A DNA stretch of 64,000 bases from Heligmosomoides polygyrus polygyrus. Lineage: Eukaryota; Nematoda; Chromadorea; Rhabditida; Heligmosomidae. The stretch covers positions 28,523,253 through 28,587,252 of the forward strand of contig OX377203.1 of NCBI GenBank assembly GCA_947396885.1, written 5' to 3'. Below are positions 48,401 to 58,483 of the stretch, in pieces. Under the pieces are notes generated by a model. The model had not been told where the DNA came from, did no database searches, and was given only the letters and a program-made list of their open reading frames with translations. Position numbers and translations under genes: made by a program. Every line of letters begins with the position of its first letter. Positions within the stretch are counted from its first letter, which is position 1.

Positions 48401-50793
48401 CGTGAGCGCGAAGTTCACCACGCCGAGCTGCCACCTTCCGAATGTGGTCGGTTAGCGCAATGGGTAGCGGTGTGGCCTCTCGGACACACCGAGTGGGTTT
48501 TATGCTTCGGTCCTCCGCGTTTCCAAAACTTTTGCACACATCGGGTCGTTATTAATATGCGCTTGCGTAATCACAGGAGTCAATTTGTACACGATTAATG
48601 CTTTCAGTAAGTAAATGTAGCCCTTTTTTGCTTTCATTTGATTGACCTCTCAGTGGAATGTATTTGCACTGTATCATATGAACAAAAATGCACACAGACA
48701 CATACACTTCCCGGGATAGGTTATGAATTTGATTTAATACCGGTAAATACTTAACACTTACTAAAAGCATTAGTCGTGTATAAATTGACTTCTATGGTCA
48801 CGCAAGCACACAACAATAGCGACCCGATGTGTGCAGGAACTACAGCGAAGTAGCGGAGTCGAACCATCAAACCCGCTCCATGCGCCCGAGAGGCGACGTC
48901 GCTATCCACTACGCTAACCGGTAACATTCGGCTGGGTGACAGCAGGACGTGATGAGCTTCGCGCTAACGGTTTCCACACGCCTTCTTTTCTACCACAGAA
49001 GAACATTCCGAAAAAAGTATCTATGTTTTAGCCTTCAAACACGGGACCCTACATCCCGTAAAAGTTGCATCGCAAAAGCTCACCGCCTCTTTGGAATCTC
49101 TCTTTGGAAGCTAGATATAAGACTTTTGAAATCAAAGCGAACTCTTCCAAATCGAAATGAGCTTCAGGTAGGTTAAAATACAGACTCAATAAGACGGTTG
49201 CTACAATTTTTGTTCAAGGAAAATTTGTTAAAACTTTTTAAAGAAATTTTCTAGTTCGGCTGCCCGAATGAGTGTAAGCATTTTATAAAATTTTAATTTT
49301 TAAAGGAAAAGTAAATTAAATCTTATTTTAAAGTACAGCAATCATTTAGTGCATTAAAAAGCCAGATCGCGCAATGCGCTCAAAAAGTTCGACGCAACTT
49401 TCATTTGATTGATAGCGTAAATGTCACTTGCATGAACAATCAAAGTGAGGAAATGTGTGTTCTTTGCAGTTGTTTTTGTTGCATCGTTAACAGATGTGAA
49501 ACTCTATTCGAACGGAAATTCTTCCTTCAAAAGTATAAAAATTGCGACGTCTTCCACGAGGGCAGGGTGCAACTCTTTTTTTGGCACTAAAAAATCGCCG
49601 CCTTCCTGATATTAAAAACGAACAATCTAAAAAAATTTCTTAAAAAATCATAGAATTTTAAACAAAGCGTTCAAACCGCTAAAAACACAATATACGTATT
49701 TTTTTAGCACAAAGTCGTGCTCGTGGAAGCGCAGCGGAGGGAGGCTGCCTCTGCTTCAGCGTGCAGCACTAATCGGGGCTCCGCGCTCGAGTCTCACCCA
49801 AGACAATCCTTCTATCCTCCATGTGTCGGCGAATTGATGCCACGCTTCTACGGGAAGGAAACACTGTCTATTGGCTGACTACCGCGAGTTATTGTGTAAG
49901 GTAAACATTCAAGTTGCTTCAACGACATCCAGCACAAGTAGAAGACGTGGCGTATTTCAAACAGGGATTGATTAATTCCATCCTTTGCTCCTCAAAAACC
50001 TTATTTTTTCATGGTCATCACATGACACAGTATTTTTCAGAGGTTGTAACCACAGGAGATCGAGTTTTAGTCCACACACATGCTTCAAGCACGATCCAGT
50101 ATCCGAAATATAAAATCATCTACCTTCAATGACTAAATATCAGGCAGCTTAATGGGTTTTCTTTGTCAGCCTCTGTCAGTTCAATAAGACAACAATTTGC
50201 TTACAGTACCGTTTCACGCACGCTGAAGTTGTCAAGCAACAGCAGCTATTGTAAAACATGAAAAACGGAGATGGCAAGGATTAAACAGGACGAAAAATCG
50301 CGGTTGGAACCGAAAGCTGCTCACTGGACAAGCTTCGGACTTTTCATCGTATTGCCGTCGTAGATGGTCACGTAATCGCAGCACGTCTCCAAGTCGAAAT
50401 AGGTGAAGTTGAAGCTGTAAGTGACTCTCTGAGAGAAGAAAAAGGCGAGCAGGTCATAGAAGGAGACATCTAGCACCTCAACATCTTTCCCGGCTCAGAA
50501 GTCATGTAGTAGTAGCACTCGGTGTTAGGCGGGTAGAATTTCGGGTAATAGGGTGACGAGATGACACCTTCATAGTAGAAATCGTTGTTCGACGGACAGC
50601 CAGTGTAGTCGAACTGACCAGAGTTGACAGCCGTCTGAGCGGAGAAGGAATTAACACTGAGCAATATCGACTTCGAAAAATCTTATATTCATCTTTAGCA
50701 TGTGGGTCTTATCGAAGCTACCTTTGACAAAGTTTTCCTCTGGAGGGGCTCAACGCGCTGAAGAAAAGCGACGAGGCCTAAAACGAGCAGCAT
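45439..50793 (-). CDS. Secreted CUB plus VWA domain protein, ten exons, 361 aa
   Basis: Extracellular adhesion-type protein. Coding exons (minus): 50722-50793, 50477-50634, 50325-50414, 47016-47152, 46871-46950, 46730-46810, 46085-46215, 45885-45989, 45666-45732 and 45439-45603. They total 1086 nt with all phases matching. Exon 1 is a signal peptide (MLLVLGLVAFLQ). Residues 37-152 form a CUB domain: YEGVISSPYYPKFYP, Cys37, Cys64, SFNFTYFDLETCCDYVTIYD and a C-terminal VIQKTGFEFVY. Residues 156-355 form a VWA domain: DVVLMLSGLSTVGS, QLDFVANVLTPTW, VDADYAVVWTAEDL, KTVIAFVPQN and TIVVGMGESLDVSRLGLL. The metal-site DxSxS is replaced by SGLST, so metal-dependent binding is doubtful. The intron 4 donor (GTTGGT) is weak, so that junction is the least certain. 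Intron 3 is 3.2 kb and filled with repeats. CUB/VWA proteins in nematodes are often gut or immune secreted proteins; the role here is unknown. Confidence 0.82.
47426..48165 (-). mobile_element. Tc1/mariner-type element with both terminal repeats and TA duplication
   Basis: Terminal inverted repeats of 27 bp lie at 47428-47454 (starting CAGGGTGCGTAAAAAG) and 48137-48163. They match at 26 of 27 positions and are flanked on each side by TA (47426-47427 and 48164-48165), the target duplication of this superfamily. The 740-bp interior retains minus-strand transposase pieces: DEHSLNMNPLDYSF (47724 side) and ARAHEFFRRFRSCIHSKGD (about 47540-47620), which are the third catalytic block and the C-terminus. 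The N-terminal half is missing and frames are broken, so it is non-autonomous. It sits in intron 3 of the CUB/VWA gene, same strand. Confidence 0.88.
48276..49105. repeat. Large palindrome with two inverted tRNA-like units
   Basis: The left arm (48276 to about 48613) and right arm (about 48757-49105) are inverted copies over roughly 340 bp. They share GGCGGTGAGCTTTTGCG, TTTTACGGGATGTAGGGTCC, TCGGAATG.TCTTCT, GCACACATCGGGTCG and TACACGA.TAATGCTTT. Each arm has a tRNA-like core. On the minus strand of the right arm it reads GGTTAGCGTAGTGGATAGCG, CTCTCGGGCGCATGG and GGTTCGACTCC (an exact B box). On the plus strand of the left arm it reads GGTTAGCGCAATGGGTAGCG. The spacer is about 140 bp. The repeat extends beyond the tRNA-like part on both sides, so these are not simple SINE copies. 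It lies in intron 3 of the CUB/VWA gene, directly after the Tc1/mariner relic. Confidence 0.8.
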
Positions 50794-51472
50794 TCGGATG
50801 CCTTATCGTCCCTGCCCGATAGTAACAGTAGGATTAGTTTTATCAGAACGAAGAGACCGCAACAGTTTCACAAACCACCGGCTCGCCAAGTACCTTTCTT
50901 GGTCATATTCACCCGTTGTCGAGCGAGTGACTTTGCTACATTAACAAAAGATGAGGAGCAAAGCCAGTAAGCAGTGTAGAGAGCTCAGCGTAGACAGAAA
51001 ACACCTACAACTTTTTGTGACCGTACTTGTATGCTGGAGCCGCGAATTTGTAGTTATGCCACAGCAGTTGAGCAGGGCCATAACCGAAATGTAACTACGC
51101 GTCGCCTCCCTATTCCGCCATTCCTCTCTCAAAGATATTGTATACATGACGCGTTTGAGCCGTAAAGTAGACAATATCTGGGTTTCTGCAGCTAAGGATG
51201 CAAACATACCCCTCCTTTATATCCCATCTAAAATATTGACGCTCGTTCCTGCCGCGTCCTATATCCCCTTGTAAAAACTCATGAACTCTCTTGTGGCGAT
51301 TCAGCTTCGTCGGACCTTTCCAATTTCAAAGTTCTGCCAATTATAGGCTGCGTAAGGAGACCCACCGATATGATTTCGTGGTTTTTGAACCTTACCTTAG
51401 TTTAATTTCTTAAATACTACACATCTTAGCAACACTCATGTTCTCTTGGACCACCTTAGCAACATCACATTT

Positions 51473-52140
51473 TGTCGGCGAAGCCGACCTTTTTTAACCC
51501 CTTCATTTCGCCCCCTTTGAGCTTTTCGCGTGGTCAAAGGCGCGACTTACGGGCAATCGTGTGGGAAGCGAGTCGACGCTGACGGCACTGCCGTCTCCTT
51601 CGAGGCGTTCGTGGTGATCGCAAACGTGACCCATCGGTAATCGTTCAGGTCGATGCCATCGTGGCGGGAAGCAAGTATCGGTAGAGGGAGCGCGCCGCAA
51701 TAGACAGCCGTCGTCGACCGCGAGACGGCTTTTCTCCTTTTCTTTGTTGCTCATTGGTTTGGTGCCTCTGGGATTCTTCTCGGGTCTTGCGGCTGGGATT
51801 AAGGTAGGGAAGCGCTAGGATCCTAGTCGACAGCCATAATAGGGAGCGCGGTAGGTGCCATCTTAGGCGTCAAGAGGGAGCAAGTTACTAAAAGGGGTAA
51901 GCACTCAAGGGAAGCAAGGGTCTGTCACAGACAAGAGATTTGATGAATTCATGATCGTCTATTGCTACCCTCGGGAACGATCCACGTAAGCAGCCGGGAA
52001 GCAATAATTCGTAATGATCTCATCATTAGTGTCACTAATCGTATGCCTCATTGTTGTGTGTTATTGTTGTGTTGTGTTATATTTGTAATAAAGGTTTAAT
52101 TACCCAAGTTTGAGGTTTCGACTCGACGGTTGTGGCCGTT
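51473..52140 (+). mobile_element. Possible solo LTR containing an SL1 sequence
   Basis: A non-coding block starting TGTCGGCGAAGCCGACC and leading through GC-rich sequence to AATAAA (52087-52092). The 22-nt SL1 sequence follows directly (52093-52114), then GTTTCGACTCGACGG. A TGT start and an internal poly(A) signal suit an LTR, but no target duplication, second LTR, or gag/pol was found next to it. The assignment is therefore tentative. A partial complement of the post-SL1 sequence, CCGTCGAGCCGAAAC, lies at about 52213-52227. Confidence 0.4.
52093..52114 (+). other. Exact SL1 spliced-leader sequence outside an SL RNA gene
   Basis: All 22 positions match the conserved nematode SL1 leader (begins GGTTTAATTAC, ends CCAAGTTTGAG). 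In a real SL1 RNA gene the leader is followed by GTAAAC and about 80 nt including an Sm site. Here it is followed by GTTTCGACTC and no such structure is seen. The AATAAA immediately upstream is also not expected of an SL RNA promoter. Confidence 0.9.
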
Positions 52141-52239
52141 ATATTCCTAATTTCTATACCGCGTGGCGTCACATCTTGTGATTGTGCGAGCAGTTCGTTC
52201 TTCTAGTGCAAGCGCCGTCGAGCCGAAACCTTTATAAGA

Positions 52240-53090
52240 AGCTGCGAATTTGAGTCGTTCAATGTTGAAGGTTTCAATGAGGACGTTTCCAACGGCACCG
52301 CCATGTATTTCTCTTCAATTTCAAGGTTCGGCCGACTATACCAAGCTCCCCATAAACTCTTGACCAAACACCAACAAAACCTTTGCTTGCATGGTCTTTC
52401 TGTTTCTGCTTGTGTGACACTTCTTAAAGAGTGTCTCAGCTGCACCATTTTCAGGTGATCAGGTAATTACTACGGGTACTAGTCATGGGACAGCGTTTGG
52501 CACCTGTTCTTACCATCGCATTTGAGGCTGAAATTGAAAGTCCAATCCTGAGTCGATTACCTATGTTATAGTGCAGGTAGATCGACGATTACTCTGTGGT
52601 TTGCCACACATAACAGGAAATAGCAATTGTTTCGAACTGCTAAAAAATCAGTAATTTAAAATAATTTAAAAAATCAGTAATTTAAAATAATTTCTTCACA
52701 CCACATTCAGATTAAATGAGCGGTAGTCCGTATTATGATTCGGACAGCAAAAGGGGTAGGCACATGTGCTGCATAAAGACAATATTCCATTAATAGGGCG
52801 TGCGACATAGCTGCATCTAATGGGTATACCTCTCTAGGCCCTCTCATCAGTGAACAAAACCGCAACATCGACCGTTCACGAGTCTCCAGAGACTCCAGGG
52901 ATAACAAAATGACATTCTGTACGCCATTCATCTCCGGCGAGGTTAGCGAAGCCGTAAGGCATTGCCTGAGGAGGTGCGACCTGGACAAGCTTACAACTGG
53001 TAGAAATACAACCTGACTCTTTGAAGAAGCAGTCAGGAACCACTTGTACAACCAGTAGTGTGAACCAGGAGTGTGCGTTTAAGGATTAGC
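52240..53090. other. Intergenic stretch, nothing recognised
   Basis: Short open frames only (for example 52203-52448 minus, 82 codons) without recognisable domains. A 26-bp AT-rich direct repeat occurs at about 52641-52692. Confidence 0.4.
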
Positions 53091-53224
53091 AATTTTTATT
53101 TATTTATTTATTTATTTAGGAGTGTCAAGTACCGACACACAATGGAATTAATAAATAAAACTAAAACCAAACAGAACAGAACAGAGTAGAGACTTGGGAT
53201 TATAATGCCACAAACAATGAGAGA

Positions 53225-55984
53225 TTAAGTGATGAACTCAGCAACGCGCATTTTGAACGTATTATAACCCGATGAGAAATGAGGAGAACGAAGGACACGG
53301 TTGAAGGCAGTACGAACTCTGGAAAAGAAAAACTTTGACCTGATCTGTGTATTCGCCGATGAGGTTGTAAATTTTAAGGCTTCTCCTCTGGTGTGGGAAG
53401 CTACTGGAATGAAGAAATCAGAAATTTGGAGATCAATTAATCCCTTAAAAATCTTAAACGCCATGAGGAGATCAAAGCGCTTTCTTCTTCATTCCAAAGA
53501 GGGAATACCTAAGGCATGGTTTCTAGCAGTAGAATTTGGATCGCTATAGGGAAGCTTGAAGCTACGCAGGAACAGTTTCCGGGTGAAAGTGTTTTGGACT
53601 CTCTCCAGTGCAAGGATATCCTTCTTTTTGAAGGGAGAAAAGATGGTGGTACTGCTCTCCAGTATACGGCGAATGTATAACTTATACGCCTTAAGTAGGG
53701 TGTTTTGATCCGAAGTGTGCAGAACCTTGAAAATGTTATAGACTCTGCGGTGACCTTTACTTGAGATAGATTTACAGTGCGTATCGAAGTTCAGATTGCT
53801 GTCATAAGAGACACCTAAGTCCTTCACCTCGCTAACAACGTCCAGGGGAAATCCAGATAAAGTATAATGAGGATGTCTAGGAAGTTTTCCAATGGGAAGA
53901 ACACGACTGATAGCGGGAGGCCATTTCGAGAAGACCATTCATCGAACCTGTTTATGACCTGTTGAATAATAGTGTCCGAGTCAGTGTCCTGAACAACTTT
54001 GAAAATTTTGATATCGTCCACATACATGCAACAGGTGACATGTAGGTCTCCCAACACAAGTGGCAAGTCCGAGGTGAAGATGTTAAATAATAAAGGCGAA
54101 AGGACTCCACCCTGAGGGACACCACTTGAAACTGAATGCACTGGAGAAAGAGAAGTGCCAACTGCAACTTGAAATGTTTGGTTTGAAATGAAGGACTTTA
54201 ACCACTGAACAATCCGAGGATTGAGACCAAATGAATGCAGCTTGAGAATAAGTAAATCGTGGGGAACCTTGTCGAAAGCTTTACAAAAGTCGAAATAGAC
54301 CACATCGATAGAGTAACTACTATCATAAGCCTTGGTCCACTCATTGAAACAGGAGAGTAATGAAGTTTCAACCGACATACCAGCTCGAAATCCATGTTGA
54401 ACGGTGGGGATGATATTGAGAGAGTTTATGTGAGCTTCGATATGTTTCTTGAGTAACTTTTCGAAAACACAGCAGAAAGTTGAAGTGAGGCTAATAGGTC
54501 TGAAGTTGTTAGGGTCCGAGAGTGGGTGTTTTTTTGGTAGAGGAACCACTATTGAGTGCTTCCATCTGGAGGGAACCACTCCGAGGGTGAAGCAGCGGTT
54601 GAAAATGAACTCAAGAGGACCTGAAATTTCAACGATAAAATTTTTGTGACCACGTAAGGGATCCCATCGGGGTTTGTTGAGGCCGAGGACTTTCATCCAC
54701 GAAGGATGTCAATGATTTCTTCGCGATAGAACCAGGGTGCAGTTGGAACTACACTGCGCTGAGAAGAAAGCAGTGGATTAGGACAAGAATTAGGCATCGA
54801 GTTGTAGATTTGTTCAAAACAGGAGGCTAGCATTTCTGCTTTATCATAGTCAGTAAGTGCTCTAATATCATCGTGCTGGAGAGTTCCAATACACCGGTTA
54901 TCTGAGAGTCTATGTTTTAGAATCTTATAAAGGGCTTTTAGACCATTCTTTTCGATAAGCTTTTTCTCAATGTAGGAGTTATAGCTGTGGATCTTCTTGT
55001 TGTATTTGCTGTTGAGAGTTTGAAGCTTGCCCAAGTTGTGGGAGAATTTGTTTCAATAGCAACATCCCACAGCCTCTGTAATGCGATTGACATCTTGAAG
55101 AGATAAGGAGGTAACCTAAAAGTAGCCCCGTATCTGTATCCCAGGGGTATGAACAAATCAATAGCATGGTGAAGGATGGAGATGAACATTTCGTAGACGT
55201 CGTTTATATCAGTAACGGTGGAGAAAGAACCAAGCCAGTCAGCTTGAGCCAGGTAGGCTCGAAGACCATCGTAATCGCCTCTAGCGAAATCCCTGAAGGG
55301 GAGGACTAGCGGAGGTTGCTTAACAATGGACAGTGTAAACTTTGCTGTAGAGTGGTCACTAGATCCTATGGGAGGACACCTCGACACAGATCCTAAGAGA
55401 GATGAGTCATTTGTGAGGAGGAGGTCAAGGTACGAGTTGAGTCTGGTAGGAAAACTAATGAATTGGTTAAACTCATGAGAAGTAAAAAGATTACTGAAAT
55501 TCATACAACTGGTGTCCCCGCAGGGCAAGTGAGGAAAGTGTTGAAGGTGTGGAAGATTGAAGTCTCCGGCTAAGATGCAACTGGTACAACAGGAACAGAA
55601 GTCACTTATGGCTTTTATGAGAACGTCGTTGTGGAGGGAAGAACAGTTAGGGGCCCTATAAACAGTGATGATCCGAACCTCGATACAATAGAATAAAATG
55701 TCAGAGACCAAGATTTCATAAGCTCCCAAAACCGATTCAGAAAACACAAACTTGGCAGAGTGCTGTTTCTTAACAATGAGAGCAATACCTCCACCTTTCT
55801 TATTAGATCTGTCACATCGTAGGCAGGTGTAGTGGGCACCAAGAATTCCTAAAAGAGGAGCAACATCATGTTTAGAGGACAACCATGATTCCGTAATAAT
55901 AGCCAGATCAGAACTTTCCTTGCAAATAAACGATACAAGCGGTTCAGCATTGCTAACAAAGGATCGAATATTGGTTAAAAACAT
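53225..55984 (-). pseudogene. ORF2 of CR1-like element C: endonuclease plus reverse transcriptase
   Basis: The endonuclease piece (54938-55984) starts MFLTNIRSFVSN and has AIITESWL, CLRCDRSNKKGGGIA, ILAGDFNLPHL and PPIGSSDHSTAKF. After a shift near 55030 come 54693-55034, then the reverse transcriptase (53824-54696) with VPSRWKHSIVVPLPKK, NFRPISLTSTF, VVYFDFCKAFDKVPHDLL, SSGVPQGGVLSPLLF and the catalytic MYVDDIKIFK. The C-terminal pieces (53489-53938, 53225-53464) include VQNTFTRKLFLRSF. Only about four breaks interrupt roughly 900 codons, the fewest of any element here. As it stands it cannot make a full protein. Confidence 0.85.
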
Positions 55985-56055
55985 CGCACTTGTAGGCCGA
56001 AGGTCCGCTGACCGCTCACAGGTTTCCCTGTGGTCGAGGAGCGGTTACAACATTG

Positions 56056-56805
56056 CTATGACCAGAAATGGAGGTTTGAGCGGAAAGAGATGAGGGCGCA
56101 ATTCGTTTGTTGGCGAGGCGCTCCTCCCGCTGACGCTCCCTCTCCTCCCTTGTGAGGGAGGGTCGGAGGTAGACCCCCCCTGCAGAAGAAAGAGCGTAAA
56201 CGGAAGGCTCGCCGAAGAGCGGTTTGCTGATAGTGAGAAGACGGAAGAACAATCTTTAAGAGCCGCGGGTGTTTGCCATCCGGTCTACCCATGCAGTAAA
56301 CCGACAGGGGCAGGCATTCGACATTGAGATGATCTAACACAGAATGAACAAATTTCAAATCATGCCAAGATCTTTCACCTGCAGACGGAGAAGAATGTTC
56401 AGCAACACCAGACAAAACAAGGGACCGCTTTCTTTCCAGCTCATTTTGACGGTTAGGAGAAGAGTGATCCGGCGAAGAGACTTCTTGAGGAGGGACAGAG
56501 ACAATAGGACAAGTGTGAGAGCTCAATTGTTCTTCTTTAGAACGGAGAAGATCTTTCAGTCTGGAGTTTTCAGATCGTAGAGCAACGTTTTCATTGGAAA
56601 TCTTCGTGCAAAGATCATTTAGCGATTTGATTTGCTCTCTCGTATCAATAAGAGCATCCAGGATGATTTTGACATAGAACGGATAATCGCTCGTAGGATA
56701 GTCGATGAGCATGTTGGCCAGCGTTAGATCCTTGTCCGGAGTGACGATGTCGACAAGCCTTCTTTTTGCAGCCGGGACGGATGAGGATCGCAAGGGCGTG
56801 TCCAT
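56056..56805 (-). CDS. ORF1 protein of CR1-like element C
   Basis: Uninterrupted 249-codon frame from the ATG at 56803-56805. A coiled coil occupies residues of about 57-92 (REQIKSLNDLCTKISNENVA then LRSENSRLKDLLRSKEEQ). It is followed by a basic linker and the block VECLPLSVYCMGRPDG then HPRLLKIVLPSSHY, shared with the ORF1 of element B. ORF1 proteins of this clade bind element RNA and assemble the retrotransposition particle. The C-terminus (EEGAS-like, ending HFWS) is probably frameshifted, because an overlapping frame (56016-56252) continues PSLTREERERQREERLANK, the expected end. It is therefore intact in length but likely altered at its tail. Confidence 0.7.
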   Translation of the reverse strand: MDTPLRSSSVPAAKRRLVDIVTPDKDLTLANMLIDYPTSDYPFYVKIILDALIDTREQIKSLNDLCTKISNENVALRSENSRLKDLLRSKEEQLSSHTCPIVSVPPQEVSSPDHSSPNRQNELERKRSLVLSGVAEHSSPSAGERSWHDLKFVHSVLDHLNVECLPLSVYCMGRPDGKHPRLLKIVLPSSHYQQTALRRAFRLRSFFCRGGLPPTLPHKGGEGASAGGAPRQQTNCALISFRSNLHFWS

Positions 56806-57059
56806 TGTCGATGATTGAACTCTGAGAAGAATGAAGAATGGAGGAACAATAGGAGTTCGTCAATCACAACACAAGGTAACTGGCAAGGATACACCTTTGC
56901 GGGTGGCTGAGTCGATGTTAAGAATCGTTCAACTCCCGCCACACGGAGTTTCGCCGAGTGAGACTGAAGAAGCCGTAGAAGAATCATGGTGTCGGATCCG
57001 ATCGACGATAATGGAACAGGAAAACGACCAGGATCTTCAAACTTGGGGAATTAATTAAT

Positions 57060-58480
57060 TAATTAAACAACTTGGGTAAAAATTTACCGGATTTACCTGC
57101 ATTTTTCGTAGGAAAAATTTTAACAAAAGTTAACGATGCAATTTTCAGTTAAATTGCATTAATGTCATCTTACGTCCATTTTTGAAATTCTGCATCTTCT
57201 TCTTCATGTGAAAGCATTTTGGACGAATTTTTTGGATGGGCTTTCGTAGTACCGTTACGATGCCAGAGAAACTCTCTACTTACTTGAATCCTTAGAAATA
57301 GACAATAGATATCGTCCCCGTTTTTCTAGAATTGTTGCATATTTCTTGCTTCTTGACCAATTTGTCTGCGAGCAGGCCACTAGCCGGTCACTTTTTTCAC
57401 AGTATTTTTGGTATTTTTATTACATTATGCGAACTGTGTGGGCTTCGCATATATGTACTGTATGTATGTGCATTTTTCGACATCCGGCACATCGTGCAGT
57501 ATGTTTAACCGCCAAGGTGCTTATCACTTGTTCAATGGTGGCCAGCTGAGTCGGTTTTCCTGCGCTGGAAGAATATCGGTGAGTTGGCTCACTAGATTTG
57601 GGTTCTCTGCCTGTCTTTCTGGAATTGGTTGATACTGACCAAAAGGGGGATACGATGTTTCTGACCCAAATAGCTTCACAGACGAGGAAATATCGAGCTT
57701 CGTTCAGATCTTGAAGAAGGCGGGTTAGTCGAAACGTCGGCCGTAGTAACAAATAATTTTTGTAAAAAACCTGGAAGGCACAAAAGAATAGTCAGTTGAT
57801 AAGAACAATGCCCAGGTTTCAAAAACGTCGAACTTGGAGACTGCTTTTTTTGTTTCAAGGTGTTGAAAAGCCATGAAAACGCGAAGAGCTACGATACACT
57901 GACTATGCGAGAAAATAAGGACAGAAAACGAAACATAGCAAGAAAAAGGCTTCTATCCTCCTCTCCACAAGTTTTCTGGGAAGTGAAACGGTTTCTTCGT
58001 GCAGTATCAGAATATGATTGCAGGACTACGTTTAGGTAGCGCTCAGACCCGCGCAATTAATCGAGCGCTGCCGCTGGCATGTCATTGTTTCGCTTTTATT
58101 GATGTTCATTCAATAAGTGTCAACGATTTTGTCTGACTTTTTCGTCTTCTTCGAGGGCTTTCGAGAGCAGTTTTCTTTTTTGGAGAAGCCACTGGACTCT
58201 CGAACCAGCTCAGGGGTTAGGGTGGGCGAGCCAGGGGGTACACACGTGAAACTGTTAACATATGTACACGAAAGCAATAAAATTAAATAAAAATGAGAAA
58301 AACTGATGACCACCCTTCGTCTTGTTATATATGAGTCTAATATAAAAACTGGTCTTTACATGCATCAGCTGGTCAGACTCATTATAAAGATCTAGTAAGG
58401 TTGTCAACTGCCTCCAGGATATCCCAGAGAAGTAGCATGTGCGCCGCATCCTAAGCAGTAGGTGATTAATACCATCCTTT
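57060..58480. other. Intergenic stretch, nothing firm
   Basis: No gene supported. The sequence GATCTTGAAGAAGGCGGG followed by TTAGTCGAAACG at about 57710-57740 looks like part of a dispersed repeat, but no element could be delimited. Confidence 0.4.
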
Positions 58481-58483
58481 ATT

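Larger units (their letters stand above)
53093..56990 (-). mobile_element. CR1-like non-LTR retrotransposon C, best preserved copy
   Basis: Minus-strand element with ORF1 (56056-56805), ORF2 (53225-55984) and an AAAT/TAAA tail at the plus-strand left edge (53093-53118). All domains of the clade are present in order. The 5' end upstream of ORF1 is approximate. It lies about 2.3 kb upstream of the CUB/VWA gene, on the same strand. Confidence 0.85.

Noticed and set aside
48446..48530. Functional tRNA gene in the left palindrome arm
   Set aside because: The A-box region is good but the T-arm is eroded (no GGTTCGANNCC) and the acceptor stem does not pair.
48855..48932. Functional tRNA-Arg gene in the right palindrome arm
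   Set aside because: Both boxes are present, but acceptor and anticodon stems could not be paired convincingly and it is embedded in a repeat.
50415..50431. Alternative acceptor TCTCTCAG at 50429-50431 for CUB exon 3
   Set aside because: It puts the CUB sequence out of frame after exon 2; the CTTACAG acceptor ending at 50415 keeps phase and gives the conserved FNFTYFDLE spacing.
52093..52200. SL1 RNA gene
   Set aside because: The leader matches, but the following bases do not match SL1 RNA and no Sm site or stem-loops follow.
57420..57752. 110-codon minus-strand frame with CAGCRKMHIH
   Set aside because: No known domain, and the region contains dispersed-repeat-like sequence; not enough to call a gene.
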